Below are positions 1 through 11,534 of a stretch of DNA of 64,000 nt, piece after piece. A program made the position numbers and the translations under genes. Source of the stretch: Mesotaenium endlicherianum (lineage: Eukaryota > Streptophyta > Zygnematophyceae > Zygnematales > Mesotaeniaceae); NCBI GenBank assembly GCA_009602735.1, contig WELA01010214.1, positions 429,176-493,175 of the forward strand, given 5' to 3'. The notes beneath the pieces were generated by a model that saw only the letters and a program-made list of their open reading frames with translations, made no database searches and was not told the DNA's origin. The first letter of the stretch is position 1, and each line of letters opens with the position of its first letter.

Positions 1-17
1 GGGGGGGGGGGGGGGGG
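1..17. other. Poly-G run at window edge
   Basis: The window opens with 17 consecutive G, directly before what reads as intron sequence ending in CTGCAG at 35. A run like this at an edge is more likely a contig end or sequencing artefact than biology. Confidence 0.6.
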
Positions 18-35
18 ATGTGGGGTGGACTGCAG

Positions 36-688
36 GTGTCGTCGTTCCTGCTTCCTTTCATGAAGCTCTACTTCCTGGGCGGCTCGCTCGTCTTCATGCT
101 GCTGTACCTGTGGAGCCGCGACAACGCCAACGCCAGCGTCAGCCTTATGGGCCTTGTGCAGCTCCAGGTCCCCCCCCCCTCCTCCTCCTTCCCTTCTACC
201 AGCGCATCATCTACCTGCCTCTGCCGCTGCGCCTGCCTGGACACCGGCATCTGCATATGCGCCTGCATTAGTGCCTGCTGCGTCTGCCCCTGGATTTGCG
301 TCTGCGTGTGCGTCGGGCTCCTGCGTTTGCGTCTGCGTCTGCTTCGGGCGTCTACGCTCTGCATCTACATCTGTGTCTGCACCTGGACTGTTGCTGATTG
401 CGTCTGCGTCCTGCGTCTGCGTCTGCGTCTGCAACTGCATTTCCACCTGGGCTGCTAGTGACTCTTTCTCAGAGTGGCTACCATCTGCCTGCGGTCTCTC
501 CTGGCCACTGTGAAGCCCCCACAACCCCTCAAAGGCAGAGGGGGGAGTCTGTGGCTGTCCCCCCCGGGTCTGCGCTTTTCGGCCCTGCTGGCTACTGCTT
601 GAAGCCTTTCCTCTTGGAAGGACCCTGAGTGAGTGTGCCTTGTGCCCTTCTCTCCCTCTCTTTTTTTTGGATCGTGGAGAGTTGTGGC

Positions 689-723
<35 letters not shown>

Positions 724-823
724 TGTGTGGTGTGTCTTTGCGGAGCTTGAGTGCACGCGTGCGTTACTGGTGTGGTGCTTCAAGTGCAACTTATGGTTTG
801 TGTGCGCCCCTGCGTGCAAATGC

Positions 824-904
<81 letters not shown>

Positions 905-1194
905 TCTGTGGTGTGACGTGTGTGGTGGGTGAGGTGTGTGTGTGGTGTGTGTGTGTGTCTGTGTGTCTGTGTGTTTGGTGTCTGAGGTGTGTGGTGTGTG
1001 TGTGCGCATCCATGCGTGCATTTGTGTCCACGTGTTTGTGTGTATGTGTGCGCGCGCGTCCATGCGTGTGTGTGTGTCCGTGTGTGTGACCGCTCGCTTG
1101 AATGGCTAGCTGCCATGAAGCTTCCAGGTGTGATTGCGATAGCCTGTGTATTTTCTCACCTTCTCCAGCGCGGCGAGTCTTACCTGCCGGCCAG

Positions 1195-1280
<86 letters not shown>

Positions 1281-1787
1281 ACGGCCATGGATGGAGGGCA
1301 AGGGGTGCAGGCGTTCTACCTGCCATGGGCGTACCTCTTCCTGGACATGGTGCTGGGCGCCAACGTTTGGGAGGACGCCTTGGGCATCTTTGTGGGGCAC
1401 CTCTACTATTTCCTTACCGTGGTTCACCCGCAAGCGAGCGGGCGGCAGTTCCTCAAAACGCCTCTCTGGGTGTATCCTCCTCCCCAGTCGTGACTGTTGC
1501 AAAGTGTGTATCAAAAGTGCGTGCACGCCTCTCTTCCTCTCTCTACGTGCTAACCCTTGTCGCTCTCTCTCGCTTTTGTATTTTGTTGAATATTCATTTA
1601 TGGTAATGGAGGGGTTCAGGCTTACTACCGATGCTATGTGTGTGTGTCGTCTCCTGGGTTCTCTTGTGATCCCGTCATGCTGGAGGCCTCAATGCATAAT
1701 GCCTACCTTTATTTGTCATGAATGTAGTCCCATAGGTTCAACTGTCACCCTAAGCACCCGGTGGTCATCTAGAAGCCTGCCGCCCAC

Positions 1788-1839
<52 letters not shown>

Positions 1840-1840
1840 N

Positions 1841-1906
<66 letters not shown>

Positions 1907-2211
1907 GTTTGTGTGACACTTGTCAATTGCCCGTCTTGTCGCGCCTGCTTGTCCTTTTAATATTGCATTCCTTCTTTCTGGCATACATATGGAGCTTTGG
2001 CGATTAGCACTCTTGCTGGCAGTTGTCTTCCTTGACGCGATACACCAGTCACCAGCTAGTCGCCAAGTGGCAAATTGGCGGCCCTCAAGCCCACAGACCG
2101 GCAGCACCCGCTGCCTATCAGCGCGGCCCCAATGTTCCACCAGCAGGAGTAGCGCCCCCTCAGCAAGGATTGGCATTTAGGGGACGTGCTTACCGTCTTG
2201 ATCGGGATTAG
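36..2211 (+). CDS. DERL: Derlin-like ER membrane protein, last three exons
   Basis: Derlins are rhomboid-like membrane proteins of the endoplasmic reticulum that help export misfolded proteins for degradation (ERAD). Three exons can be read: 36-167, 1,311-1,471 and 2,049-2,211, the last ending in TAG. Junctions are CAG|GT at 167, AG|GCG at 1,310, GGGT|GTAT at 1,471 and CCAG|TCA at 2,048, and all keep phase. Exon 1 encodes a hydrophobic stretch ending [11 protein letters not shown]. Exon 2 encodes [16 protein letters not shown] and then [17 protein letters not shown], a Derlin signature. Exon 3 encodes [13 protein letters not shown] across the junction and ends FRGRAYRLD, like plant Derlin tails. 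N-terminal exons lie upstream of the window. Both introns hold long microsatellites, which may hinder assembly or splicing. Gene family is clear; which Derlin paralogue is not. Confidence 0.9.
280..440. repeat. Degenerate (CTGCGT)n-rich tract in Derlin intron
   Basis: This intronic stretch is dominated by imperfect copies of a CTGCGT/GCGTCT hexamer. It opens long reading frames on both strands that are only low-complexity artefacts. Confidence 0.75.
691..1080. repeat. Compound GT and CT microsatellites in Derlin intron
   Basis: A (GT)n run at about 691-719 is followed by (TC)n at 824-869 joined directly to (TG)n at 870-902. GT-rich imperfect repeats continue to about 1,080. The sense strand carries the pyrimidine-rich CT run here and the purine-rich AG run further down the same intron. 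Confidence 0.9.
1200..1278. repeat. (AG)n microsatellite just upstream of Derlin exon 2
   Basis: About 39 uninterrupted AG units end about 32 bases before the splice acceptor of exon 2. The usual pyrimidine tract is therefore replaced by a pure purine run close to the acceptor. Confidence 0.95.
1791..1904. repeat. (TC)n microsatellite with one N in second Derlin intron
   Basis: About 57 TC units in the intron between exons 2 and 3, with a single undetermined base at 1,840. The N suggests the true repeat length was not resolved in the assembly. Confidence 0.95.
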
Positions 2212-5200
2212 TCACATGGGGTGATTCAAAGGAAGTGTATAGATCACTTTTGTTTTTGCAAATTCAGCTTGTTGCTCTCATGGTCTTTGTAGCATGTTGT
2301 TGCCTGCTGTGTTATGCCTGATGGTGTGCTGTATTATGCATGATGGCAAATTATTGTACTTGATGAAATTCATGGCAATCAAGGACCAGCTAGTTCCACA
2401 GTATGTGTTGACTTCATGAGCATCGGAGAATTATAGAGCTTTGTGAGTACCTAGTAGGGATTCTGGATCGTGCGTGTCTACAAATCCTTATCTGTATGCT
2501 GCAGCTGCTTAGTGCGCTACCCCAGAGTCCCCACTCGGAATAGGTATATGCAATAATTGACTCACGCGGGCGAACCTAGTGTGTTGGTCGCAGTTGACGA
2601 TGCTATGTGTCGGTCCACATAGAAACATATTTTGTGGTACCAAAGGCTATGGTTTCAACGCACACGATCAGAGATGTAAATGGTAGACTAGTGGGCCAGT
2701 AGTAATGTGCTACTATGCGCGCACATCCTAGCCTATGCTTCATGATTAATTGACCTCAACTTTGAGTAAACATGAACTCAGTAAAAATGAACGGCCAACA
2801 ACTTACTGCAAAGACAAGCAAGTATAGTACTCTCAGTCGCTAGTGTATAACACAAAAGCTTGTTCAAGACAGTTATACTAGTATGCCAAGTGGAAAATGG
2901 ACGCATGGGGGACACTGATTAGGATTGATGCTACCCGTTGTGATCGGGCCCGATGTGGGGTCGTTCTGATTGATTTGATATTGAATGGTGCGCATCTCAA
3001 TTTTGGACTAGGTCATAGGCTTGTCGCGACTACGTTCTGTTTGACGGCGCTGCACGCGTGGCGCAAGTCACGGCCGCCCAGGTACGGAAAGTCAACATTG
3101 ACTCACCGACCATTTGCTTGACCCTTGCCGGTCAGCATCAGTCCAAGTCACAGGAAAGCGTGATTGCTACTAGGTCACAACCGACAGTCAGGGATGGGTG
3201 GGGTTTAACAGCCAAGTCAGCCGAGAAGTTGACCATGCTATGGACCTACAGAAGACACACCCAGCAAAATGCCAAGGCGGGCTTTGCTAACTGGAACAGT
3301 TAACCTTCCCAATGGAGCAAAGACGAGGCTGCCACGCCTTAAGCAGCCACCTCAGGGGACATGGGCTGGGAAGCCACCTAGGCGTGCACGCTGACCGGAA
3401 GGCTGGTTGGCACGCGCGACTATCACAAGGTGTGCATGCATGCTTTGTGACGATGAATAACTTAAGTTTCACGTAGCTGCCAGAGCTGCATGCATGTTAA
3501 GCGCTGTGACTAAGTGCTGGAATTTTCCAAGGGAAATTACATGCGTGGTGCCTGGAAAGGCACAATTCCGGCACGATCTTACCTCATTCTTGCCTCGCAC
3601 ATCTAGCCAAGAAGCAAAAAGGAGTGCAGGAGCGAAAGGAAAAGAGAAGGAAAGGCGCAAAGAAGAAGGAGTTTCCAAGGCCACAGGAGAGCTAGGAAGC
3701 CACGCTTTTGCCAACGCTTAGGAGATTCTCTTTCAATGTACCATAGAAAAGTTAGCATTTAGGATTTCCCAAGAAGGGATTCCAGCCGAATTCATGGAGA
3801 GCTTGCAGAATAGAATCTCCTAGGATTGCTAGCGTAGGGATGAATCAAACACCACAAGCGTGCGGGAAGGCACATACAATGGTGAGTGCTGTGTTAGTTT
3901 CCAAGTTCTCAAAAGTCTCAATTTTCGAATATCTGTTAGCAAAAGCAAGATTTATAGTTAAAGCCCTCAGTGAAGAGCTGAGCAAACCCAGCCAGCAAAC
4001 CCAGCCAGCAGAGGAAACTGTTAAGGCGCGGTTGTGAGCGAAGAGCTTAGGCCAGGCCGGCATAGATGCTATAGTTTTAGAATTCTGTAAGCTATGACTT
4101 TGTGAAAGTTAAGCGAAAGCCCTAGTGAACGATTTTCTCTGGTGTTGTGTGTTGATCTGCTTAGACGTGATTTCTGCAAATTAGAATTTGTTCACTATTG
4201 CAACCCTCAACTTGGGCAAAAACCTATTTGAAAGTAAGACGCTTCTACCCTACTTTTAAGAACTTGGGTTGATTGGTTCAGGTGAACAAAAATTTCCAAG
4301 CAAATTGGGGATTGAGACCTGTGAGGGCTGCCGGTGCTCAACCTGGAAGGGGACCTGGAGAAACTCAACTGTATATACGTTGAAGAGTGGAAGACTCTAC
4401 CATCTTGTGGAGCCTGTGGAAGGTTCTGATTCAAATTCTACTGTAGAATGTAAGTGCACACAGGCAACGAGGAAGATGATAACACATGAGCGACACGAAA
4501 GTCTCGCATTGAGAACCTTTCTTGAGTCGTCACAACGTAATGTCGTATACAAATTATTGTCCGGGCTTGGGTGGCCACCTTATGGTCGCTCACCCTAGTC
4601 TTACTAGCTTGGACGTACGAGGAGACAATCCCATATTTTATCACGGTGCGATTGAATTCTGACTTACTTCTGGCTGGCACGTGATTTTTGACATGGCTAT
4701 GGTTTCTACGTGACCAACGTTCAAGCCAAGCTGATTCACTTAGCGAGTCAATGTCCAATACTTGATTGATCCCATGAATTTTGAATCTACTCAATCTCTC
4801 CGCACTGCGGAGGGCATTTGGCGGGTTAGGAGTGCGGTTGTAGGCGAGGTGGACAGCATGGTGAGTAAGTGAATGTGTAGTGAAACCCTAGTTTTAAAAT
4901 ACTCGCGTATTGGCCTAGCTTGCCGTACCGATACTCTTTATTGCGCACGTATACGTATCAAAAAAAAAAACGTTTTATTTAACACCAAAATAAGATTTTC
5001 CAGCCGCAAACAACTTTCTACTAAGTTCACACGCTTGGCGTATTTTGGCGTATTTTACGTACAATTTTGGCACACCCGTATATACGTATCCGTACAGGCC
5101 GTATCCGTATAGGCCGTATTTGTATTTTTACACTAGGAGTGAAACAGATAGATAAAGTACTTAGTAACATAGAGTACTTTATCTATTTAAGACAAGAACG

Positions 5201-5280
5201 TTTGAACACAATTGGTAGCTTCTTAAAAGAAAGATGGTTTCTTGAAAGTGAATATGTATCTCGAATTTGGCAAGTATTAA
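2212..5280. other. Stretch with no recognised gene
   Basis: The first few hundred bases after the Derlin stop are AT-rich and are probably its 3' untranslated region. Beyond that I see only short reading frames without recognisable motifs. At about 4,945-5,130 there is a cluster of short CGTAT/TACGTAT words and one A10 run. A strong hairpin at 5,149-5,185 is listed separately. Confidence 0.5.
5149..5185. repeat. 13-bp perfect inverted repeat
   Basis: The arm TAGATAAAGTACT at 5,149-5,161 is matched by its exact reverse complement at 5,173-5,185, with an 11-base spacer. It has no T-run typical of a terminator and no neighbouring gene. It may be the tip of a small element. Confidence 0.75.
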
Positions 5281-5439
5281 AGTGATTCTAGAATACCTCT
5301 CTATGTTCTAGCTCTTGTTTGTTTACTTGCTACACAAGTACTTTCTAGGAAGGTGCATGTTGATGTGTTGGCACCCAACACATCCCAAAACTTGCCACCT
5401 CTTTCAGGATTAATGTACAAGTGTCCTTTTGACCTAAAA

Positions 5440-5596
5440 TTGGCATATTTGACTTTTGCCACATGGAGTTTCTCTTCCAATTTTGAACATGCCTTAGAAG
5501 GTTCAAAGGACATGAACCCAAGTCATTGAAGTATCTATTAACACTTGACTCCACACAAAATTTCTCCACAAATATTCAAAAGCATCAAGTTATGAT
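5440..5596 (-). repeat. Interspersed repeat, inverted copy of 47,095-47,250
   Basis: Read on the minus strand, this segment matches 47,095-47,250 on the plus strand over about 155 bp at roughly three-quarters to four-fifths identity by eye. Shared words include TTTGTGGAG, AATAGATACT and CATGTGGCAAAAGTCAA. The family is not identified; it may be part of an LTR or leader of an old retroelement. Confidence 0.65.
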
Positions 5597-5787
5597 AACT
5601 AACTAATATATTCTAACTTATATCACTACATTACTCCCCCGACAGAAAAAGCAACGTCTTGGCGCTTCAAGTTACGTTTTACATATGTAAAGAAGCCTAG
5701 TCAAAGGCTTCAAGTCAGGTGGTACACATGTAAAGAAGACTAGTCAAAGTCGTGGGTGGTTTGACACTATTGGCTAGCCCACTCTTT

Positions 5788-6320
5788 GATAAGTGATGCA
5801 CTTATCTGTGGCAATAAGATGTTTGTATTTATGGCGATAAGAATAGTAGATAGCAAGTAGCATATGGGACGACTGTTGTATGCATAGTAAACATCCTAGT
5901 TAAATTTATCCTAAATTAATACCACCTAAGTAGCATGGTGGTTTTAACTATCTTTGTGGACGTCTTGTCTTGTCGGCGTCCGACAGCAATGTCGTGGAGT
6001 CTAATGTCAGTACGGTGCTGGTTGTACAAGTGGGCGGGTGGACTCGTACTTGCTAGTTGCTGGCTTTCTTGCCTGTGCAATGAAACAAGCACTGCGTTGC
6101 TCTGCTTGATATAGACGTTGTGACGCTGTGGCGGCTGCCGAATGCAACCGCTACTCGCAGCTGATTGGCTGCGTCAAATCTGTACGATAAGTGCTGCCTC
6201 ATCAAACTACACTTTGAATATTGTCATATTCAAAATATTATATGGATAAGTTATGAGTGATGCACCTATCTGTGGCAAAAGAATGCTCGTATTTATGGCG
6301 ATATGAATAGCAATATGCGC
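5788..6320. repeat. Direct-repeat pair beside the DIRS-like fossil
   Basis: A unit of about 60-70 bp occurs at 5,792 and again at 6,256. Both copies start AGTGATGCAC and share TATCTGTGGCAA and GTATTTATGGCGATA. The first copy begins inside a perfect 8-bp hairpin, GATAAGTG/CACTTATC at 5,788-5,806. DIRS-class elements typically end in inverted or split direct repeats, so this pair may be one end of the neighbouring element. That link is inference. Confidence 0.55.
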
Positions 6321-6484
6321 AGCATACAATGCGTGTCGATTAGTTGAGAAACTATCTACAATATTTCTTCCAAAAAGCGGTAGAGATTTGTTGCTGTGTA
6401 TATTGTGTTGCTGCCGTAGGCTGTCAATTGCTTGCCCCACGTGGCGTAATGCCCGAGGCAATTGTATAACCACGCGGCTGTGGT

Positions 6485-6679
6485 TTATTTGGATCGCCAG
6501 CGTCCTATTTCTTTAAAGACTCGGTCGGGTACACCAGCATTGGCGGCTGCTGTGGCCGCACCTTTTCGCAAGGAGTGTGTGCCGCAATCGTTGAGGGGGA
6601 TGCCGACTGCGCTGAAGCACTCGAGACACCAATGACGCACTTTTGCGTAGCACTTTTGTAAGGTTTGTGTAACAGACAA
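6485..6679 (-). pseudogene. Tyrosine recombinase C-terminal part (DIRS-like)
   Basis: About 64 residues carry the HSLRKGAA block, containing the His-x-x-Arg of tyrosine recombinases, followed by GVPDRVFKEIGRW. In DIRS elements this enzyme inserts the circular DNA copy. It lies at the 3' end of the minus-strand element, its expected place. It is only part of the usual domain. Confidence 0.75.
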
Positions 6680-8068
6680 AATGCGGCTTTCTTGAGTAAT
6701 GTGGTCACGGGTGAACTCGTGGGGTATGGAACTTTTGCGATTTTGTGCGCGACGTTGATCGCCGCTATGGACAGGTTAAAGATGTGCCATGAGGCCTGTT
6801 GTGTAATAAGGTGGATGAGGGTATATCTCCACTGTATGAGGTTTGGCAGGTAACTCCGTTTTGTGATGTTGGCGACAAAAGTGCAGCACTTGAGCCCAGT
6901 ATATATTGTATGCCTGTAGCGTTTGTGGGGCCAGAGCGGCCAACGCCACGTCAAGCTGGCATGCTTTGAGTAGTTCCCAATAACGGTGGAGTTGTAGTTG
7001 TTTTCGCCCACCCAACTGACTGTAAACGCATTTGTATCCTCAGCGGTCTTCCAAAGAAAGCACGTGTTAAACCGTGCAACTTGCGATTGGCAGGGGTGGC
7101 AAAGTGGTCCACAGAGAACGGGCCCTTTTTGCGCTCCATGTCGTGGAACGCCGTCCAAGACAGCCCGGAGTTATTTTTATCGACAAATTTGAAGAGCGCG
7201 TCGGCGGTCATTATTCTCCCTTGGCGTCCAGTCGATGACAAAGGTGCAGCCATTACTTAATGCGCAGTCGAATATTTGTTGGCATAAGTCTCGTATGAGT
7301 GACATGGTAGAGCCGCCCTTTCGTAATATGAAATAGACAGCCTGATTGTTTGTACGAATCAAGGTTTTCCGCATGCCGATGATGCTAGTGTTGTTTCGAT
7401 GGCCAACGCGATGGCCTCTAACTCAAGGGCCGTGGAAGGTTGGCCGAGTGTCGTTGATGACAGCTTGCCACGCATGTGCCAGCTTGCAGTGGATTGGAGT
7501 TGTGTCACATGGGCTCCCTAGCCATCCTCACTAGCGCCCGTATGTAGGACGTAGTTGGGCAGGAAGTGTGTGATTAGGGGGACACTGTTAAAGCAATCAA
7601 AGATTGTTTTCCAAAAACGTAGCTCCGTCAGCACCTCCAAGCGAATATGTACAAAACCTATCCAACTCTAGTTGACCATGAGGTTGGCATAAGGTGCCGC
7701 GTGTACGTGCCGGCTAGTCAACCAAATACTATTTTCATAGAGATTATTTGGCCGGCAACTGAGGCTAGGCGTCGTACAAGAATGGCCTCGGAGCGCTTGG
7801 CGTGACGTTCTAATTCCGCGATAGTTTTTAATGACTTTGTTTTCCAAGTGTGCTCTACATGGACACGGTGGGTCCTAGGATGTACTACAACTCCTATATT
7901 TTTATTACTTGTGTTGAGTCTAATTCGGCTTTCTGCTTCTTTATTACAAAGCCAACTGCATCAGGGAAGCCGGGCGGCAAAGGCTAAGGCACGAGGACTG
8001 TGGAACTGTGTTGCCTGTGCAATGCTCAAGTGTATTGCTAGACCCGAGAAAGTCCAACTGTGGCAAAA

Positions 8069-8284
8069 TTATTGTGTTTTGTGCCTGCCATCGGCCAATG
8101 AGTTTTTTGAGAACTTTAGTGCAAATGAGGGGACCGTGGCCAAGCCAAATGGTAAGCAAGTGAAGATGTAGACTTTGCCAACTAATTGACAACCGAGGTA
8201 TTGGTAGAATGCCGGGTGCATCGAAATGTGGTGATAACCCAACTTAAATAGCTGTCGACCCGACAGCTCTAACCACATAAACAC
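8069..8284 (-). pseudogene. Reverse transcriptase fragment (DIRS-like)
   Basis: The segment reads LGYHHISMHPAFYQYLGCQ and VYIFTCLPFGLAT. This corresponds to the fingers and palm entry of DIRS-type reverse transcriptase, which reads LPFGLAT where Gypsy enzymes read MPFGLTN. It marks the upstream end of what survives. Confidence 0.75.
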
Positions 8285-8289
8285 ACCAA

Positions 8290-10970
8290 AAAGTGCCTAA
8301 ACCGCCTCAACATAACCACACACAGAGTGACACTCACAGAGGATTGCGGAAGCACGAGTGGGTGGAGAAGAGTTATCAAAGGAAACCAAGAGAGGACACA
8401 GAATGCAAACACCCAAGTAAGCAAGAAAGAAAGTCCCCCCCCCAAAGAAATTAGTCTATTTTTCAGGGCTAGAGCAATGCCCAGAGTGGCATAGTGAAGA
8501 GTGTACTCCCATGCAGACCCTCTCACCATAAAACTCTATCCCTGAATATCCCAAACGCAAACCAGCATACTACACCCCTCCATTCAAGAGTGTAGATAGC
8601 TTGCTATGAGATAAAGACAACCGGCCCCATAAGCAGGTTTCATTCAATACCAGAGAGTAGCTCAATTTGCTAAGTCTCCCAACGCATACATACGATGACT
8701 CATACTTGTCATTCCTAGCAAGACATACACCAACATGACAACCACTCAATAGTGAGAGTGAACAATCCAAGTGAAAAGGGAACATAAACAATCAACTGTA
8801 TCATAGTTTTGATGTTTCAGGATACTTCCTCCTTCAGGCCTTACTGCCTGAAGTTGTCCATTGGATAGGTGGGGAAGCGTCACGTGGCAGCGTTTAGCAT
8901 GCCAACTCCTCGGCCTCTCTTGACCTGTATGTCACCATTGCTTCACACTTTGCTTGCTGGTCTCAGTCTATCAAACAAACAACAAGCAAGTGTGTAAATT
9001 GCCTTCCATGAGCTTAGCTACGCGTGGTAAACACCACACTCTAGCTGCATCAGTTTACTCAAGATCTGATGACTCCATCTTACATACTTCTCGGGAGGGC
9101 AAGGCAAACATTAGGATCACATAGACTCAACTAATGACAATGGGTAAATCAATTAAGCTCAAAACTAAGTTCCTCTCTGGAGGCATGTACATGGCACCTA
9201 TTGCAATTGTAGCAAGCACTTAGCAAGCCAATAACAACAGCGTGCATAAATCATTGGTAAGACTTTTGCACTGTAACCCCAAGCTACCAAGAAGAATGTT
9301 TGTGCATCAGACTGAACAGGATCATTCAAGCCATGCATTGCGAGAACGTCTATAATGTCGATGGTCTCTTCTGTCGATGGTCTCTTCTTACTTAGGTGTG
9401 CATAGTGAATCTATCATAGCAGGGCCCATTTTACACCTGCTCTACGGTATGCTAACGGCGATCCACTACCTCTAGCACCCGGGATGCAAATTCCATGCAC
9501 CAAACGCATACACAAGTGCATCTTGCATGCTACCTAGCATGCGCCTCTAGCGAGCTCAGGTAAGTACGAGGCCGACATAGACTTAGCACACTGCTAATAT
9601 GCCCAGATCGTCCCTATGACGAAGACACAAACCTCCTTCCACTTGACCAAGTGTACAGGTGGCATCCGAAAACATATAGCCAATTGGACCTAAGGCAAGT
9701 AGGCAAACTCCCTCTAGTATCCACGTTGACTTCACATACACCAGTCAACACACCGCACAAACTTAAGTCTCTATATGCTGATCAATCTGAATCCCTCGCT
9801 GGCTCCGACAAGCCACACCCATAGTAAGATATGCCAAGCACCGAGCATGGCAACACCAAGAGCTCATTCAATCCAAGCACTCAAAGTACTCATGGACCGC
9901 GGTTGCCCTCGGACACTTAACCCTTCATAAGCCATGCAAAATAAAAGCGAGTCAAAGGAAAGCCCTTGATTCCATATATCCAAGCCCTTAACCCCTTCAA
10001 CCACATTAGGTCAAATAATCCAGCAAATTGACTTAACCTAAGTCAACAATCACATACGACCCGCATCCATAAATCTCTGCACACTGACTAGACTTATCTT
10101 AAGCTTAAACCCCAAGCTCCTACGATCCCATCAAGTACCACAAAAGCACCGTCTCACACATAGCATTCAAGCACAAGGCACATACCCTAAACCCTCCAAG
10201 CACAAATCAATGTGGCAAACAAGAGAAGCACACAATGTCACAGCCACGGTTGGGAGTAGGGAGTATCTGTAGGATGCCATTGTTGCTGCCGAAGCCTCTT
10301 CACATAGAAGTCGCAGCATGCTAAAGCTTGTGGACGACGTAGTGCACTTGCACCGTGGCAAGGATAACCTGTCGTCAATCCACACTTGGAAACTTAAGTT
10401 AGTAAATCATGTGTGCACACACTGTCCAATTGCTCAACACATACAACCATACCCAAGCTCCCTCAATCTAGCTACCACACATATAATGAGAGAGGAACGT
10501 CTCTTGCAAGCAACAAGCTTAAATCCTAAGGGATAGCACAACAGACTAACAAGCCCCCTAGCTCAGCTGAAGGGCACACCCCTCTCTATACTAGCCGTGG
10601 ATTGCCTGTAACAACACCCAACGACTATGATCAAGTGAGGTAAATGAGTCATATCCAGCTTGCTATGATGCAACTCCTTGAGGCAGCCCTCGATGCTTGC
10701 AAACACCTCCTCCATCAAGCCTCCACTTTAGGCTTCTCATTGCGTGGAGCTGTACACAAGAGGCTAGGAAAGTCAAGTTAGTGTGCCGCATAGTACATTG
10801 AGCAAGAGACACACTAGGTGAGCAAGTGGAAGGATCCTGGACAGGATGTGCAATGCGCTACATTCATACACTTCCCAAGCTCCACCTAGACTCGTCATAC
10901 CACATAAGTAAGCCTCACACACTTACCTCATGAGACAAAGAAGACAAGCACGGACATTCAAGAAAGACTT
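8290..10970. other. Non-coding stretch, probable LTR-element interior
   Basis: No reading frame here has recognisable motifs and none exceeds about 90 codons. It ends at a Met-tRNA-type primer-binding site read on the minus strand, so much of it may be the leader or interior of a non-autonomous LTR element. Small features are a hairpin CTTCAGGC/GCCTGAAG near 8,832-8,854 and two tandem copies of GTCGATGGTCTCTTCT at 9,357-9,388. Confidence 0.4.
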
Positions 10971-10983
10971 AGCTCCGATACCA
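10971..10983 (-). other. Met-tRNA-type primer-binding site
   Basis: On the minus strand this reads TGGTATCGGAGCT, the common plant LTR-retrotransposon primer site complementary to the 3' end of initiator Met tRNA. It sits one base from TGAAATAAATC at 10,985, read as the inner edge of an LTR. The same 12-base site occurs in element E1 and in the TRIM. Confidence 0.65.
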
Positions 10984-10984
10984 C

Positions 10985-11534
10985 TGAAATAAATCTTGCT
11001 TATTCAAGATAAATATATTCCATTTAAATATATAAGATCACAGATAGGTGGAAGCGTGTAAAATCAGGGAGCGATCTTTACGCTTATAACAAATTCCGTT
11101 TACTCATCTATACCCTTTGACTCACTTACCGTAGTGTGCCATAGTTGCACACTAACTCAAGGCACAAGAAAGAGGCGACTTGAGGACCAGAGCTTCTCCT
11201 TTAGAAACTCATGGCCTCTTGCCTACAGGCATACAAGCATGTATAAGCACGTACACAACATCAGAGGACTGAATAGCAAAGGCGCTCTCATTCAGATGAC
11301 CATAATGTACTAAAACACATCCCACTAACTTAGGTGCAAACCATGGAATCTGTCCGCTACGTGACCCCGAAATGTCAAAGGGCATATATCTGTTAATACT
11401 ACTCCAAATTGAGCAAACTTTACGGCAACGGACGCATCTTGACGAGACCTTTCTAAAAAGTTCTAGTTTGCTCCATTTCAAGCACAGACAAAGAGGCCAT
11501 GTCAACTTCCGTGAAAGCTGGTCATAATAACAAA
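10985..11534 (-). repeat. LTR remnant flanking the 10,971 primer site
   Basis: The sequence beyond the primer site is taken as LTR because it starts TGAAAT exactly next to it, as E-family LTRs do (TGAAATGAATC). Its outer edge is unclear and no second copy was found in this window. It runs up to the left repeat of element G. Confidence 0.35.

Larger units (their letters stand above)
6480..8290 (-). mobile_element. DIRS-like tyrosine-recombinase retroelement, fossil
   Basis: On the minus strand three parts of a DIRS-type retroelement appear in order. Near 8,069-8,284 there is a reverse transcriptase segment with GYHHISMHPAFYQYLG and FTCLPFGLATVP. Near 6,950-7,374 there is RNase H-type sequence with IRTNNQAVYFILRKGGS and DWTPRENN, then the DIRS-typical GPFSVDHFATPANRKL. 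At 6,485-6,679 there is a tyrosine recombinase end with THSLRKGAATAAANAG and IGRWRS. These elements copy through RNA and integrate with a recombinase instead of a DDE integrase. This copy is broken (at least five breaks) and old. Its exact ends were not found. Confidence 0.8.

Noticed and set aside
18-1526. Long frames through the microsatellites on both strands (for example 780-1,526 minus, 592-1,116 minus)
   Set aside because: They are dinucleotide-repeat translations (HTHT, RERE, SLSL) lying in Derlin introns; only the exon segments show family similarity.
4945-5130. CGTAT-word cluster as a satellite related to 25,500-25,550
   Set aside because: Only short shared words; no alignable unit or regular period.
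9357-9388. Tandem GTCGATGGTCTCTTCT pair as a CRISPR-like or minisatellite array
   Set aside because: Only two copies, no spacers, and a eukaryotic context.
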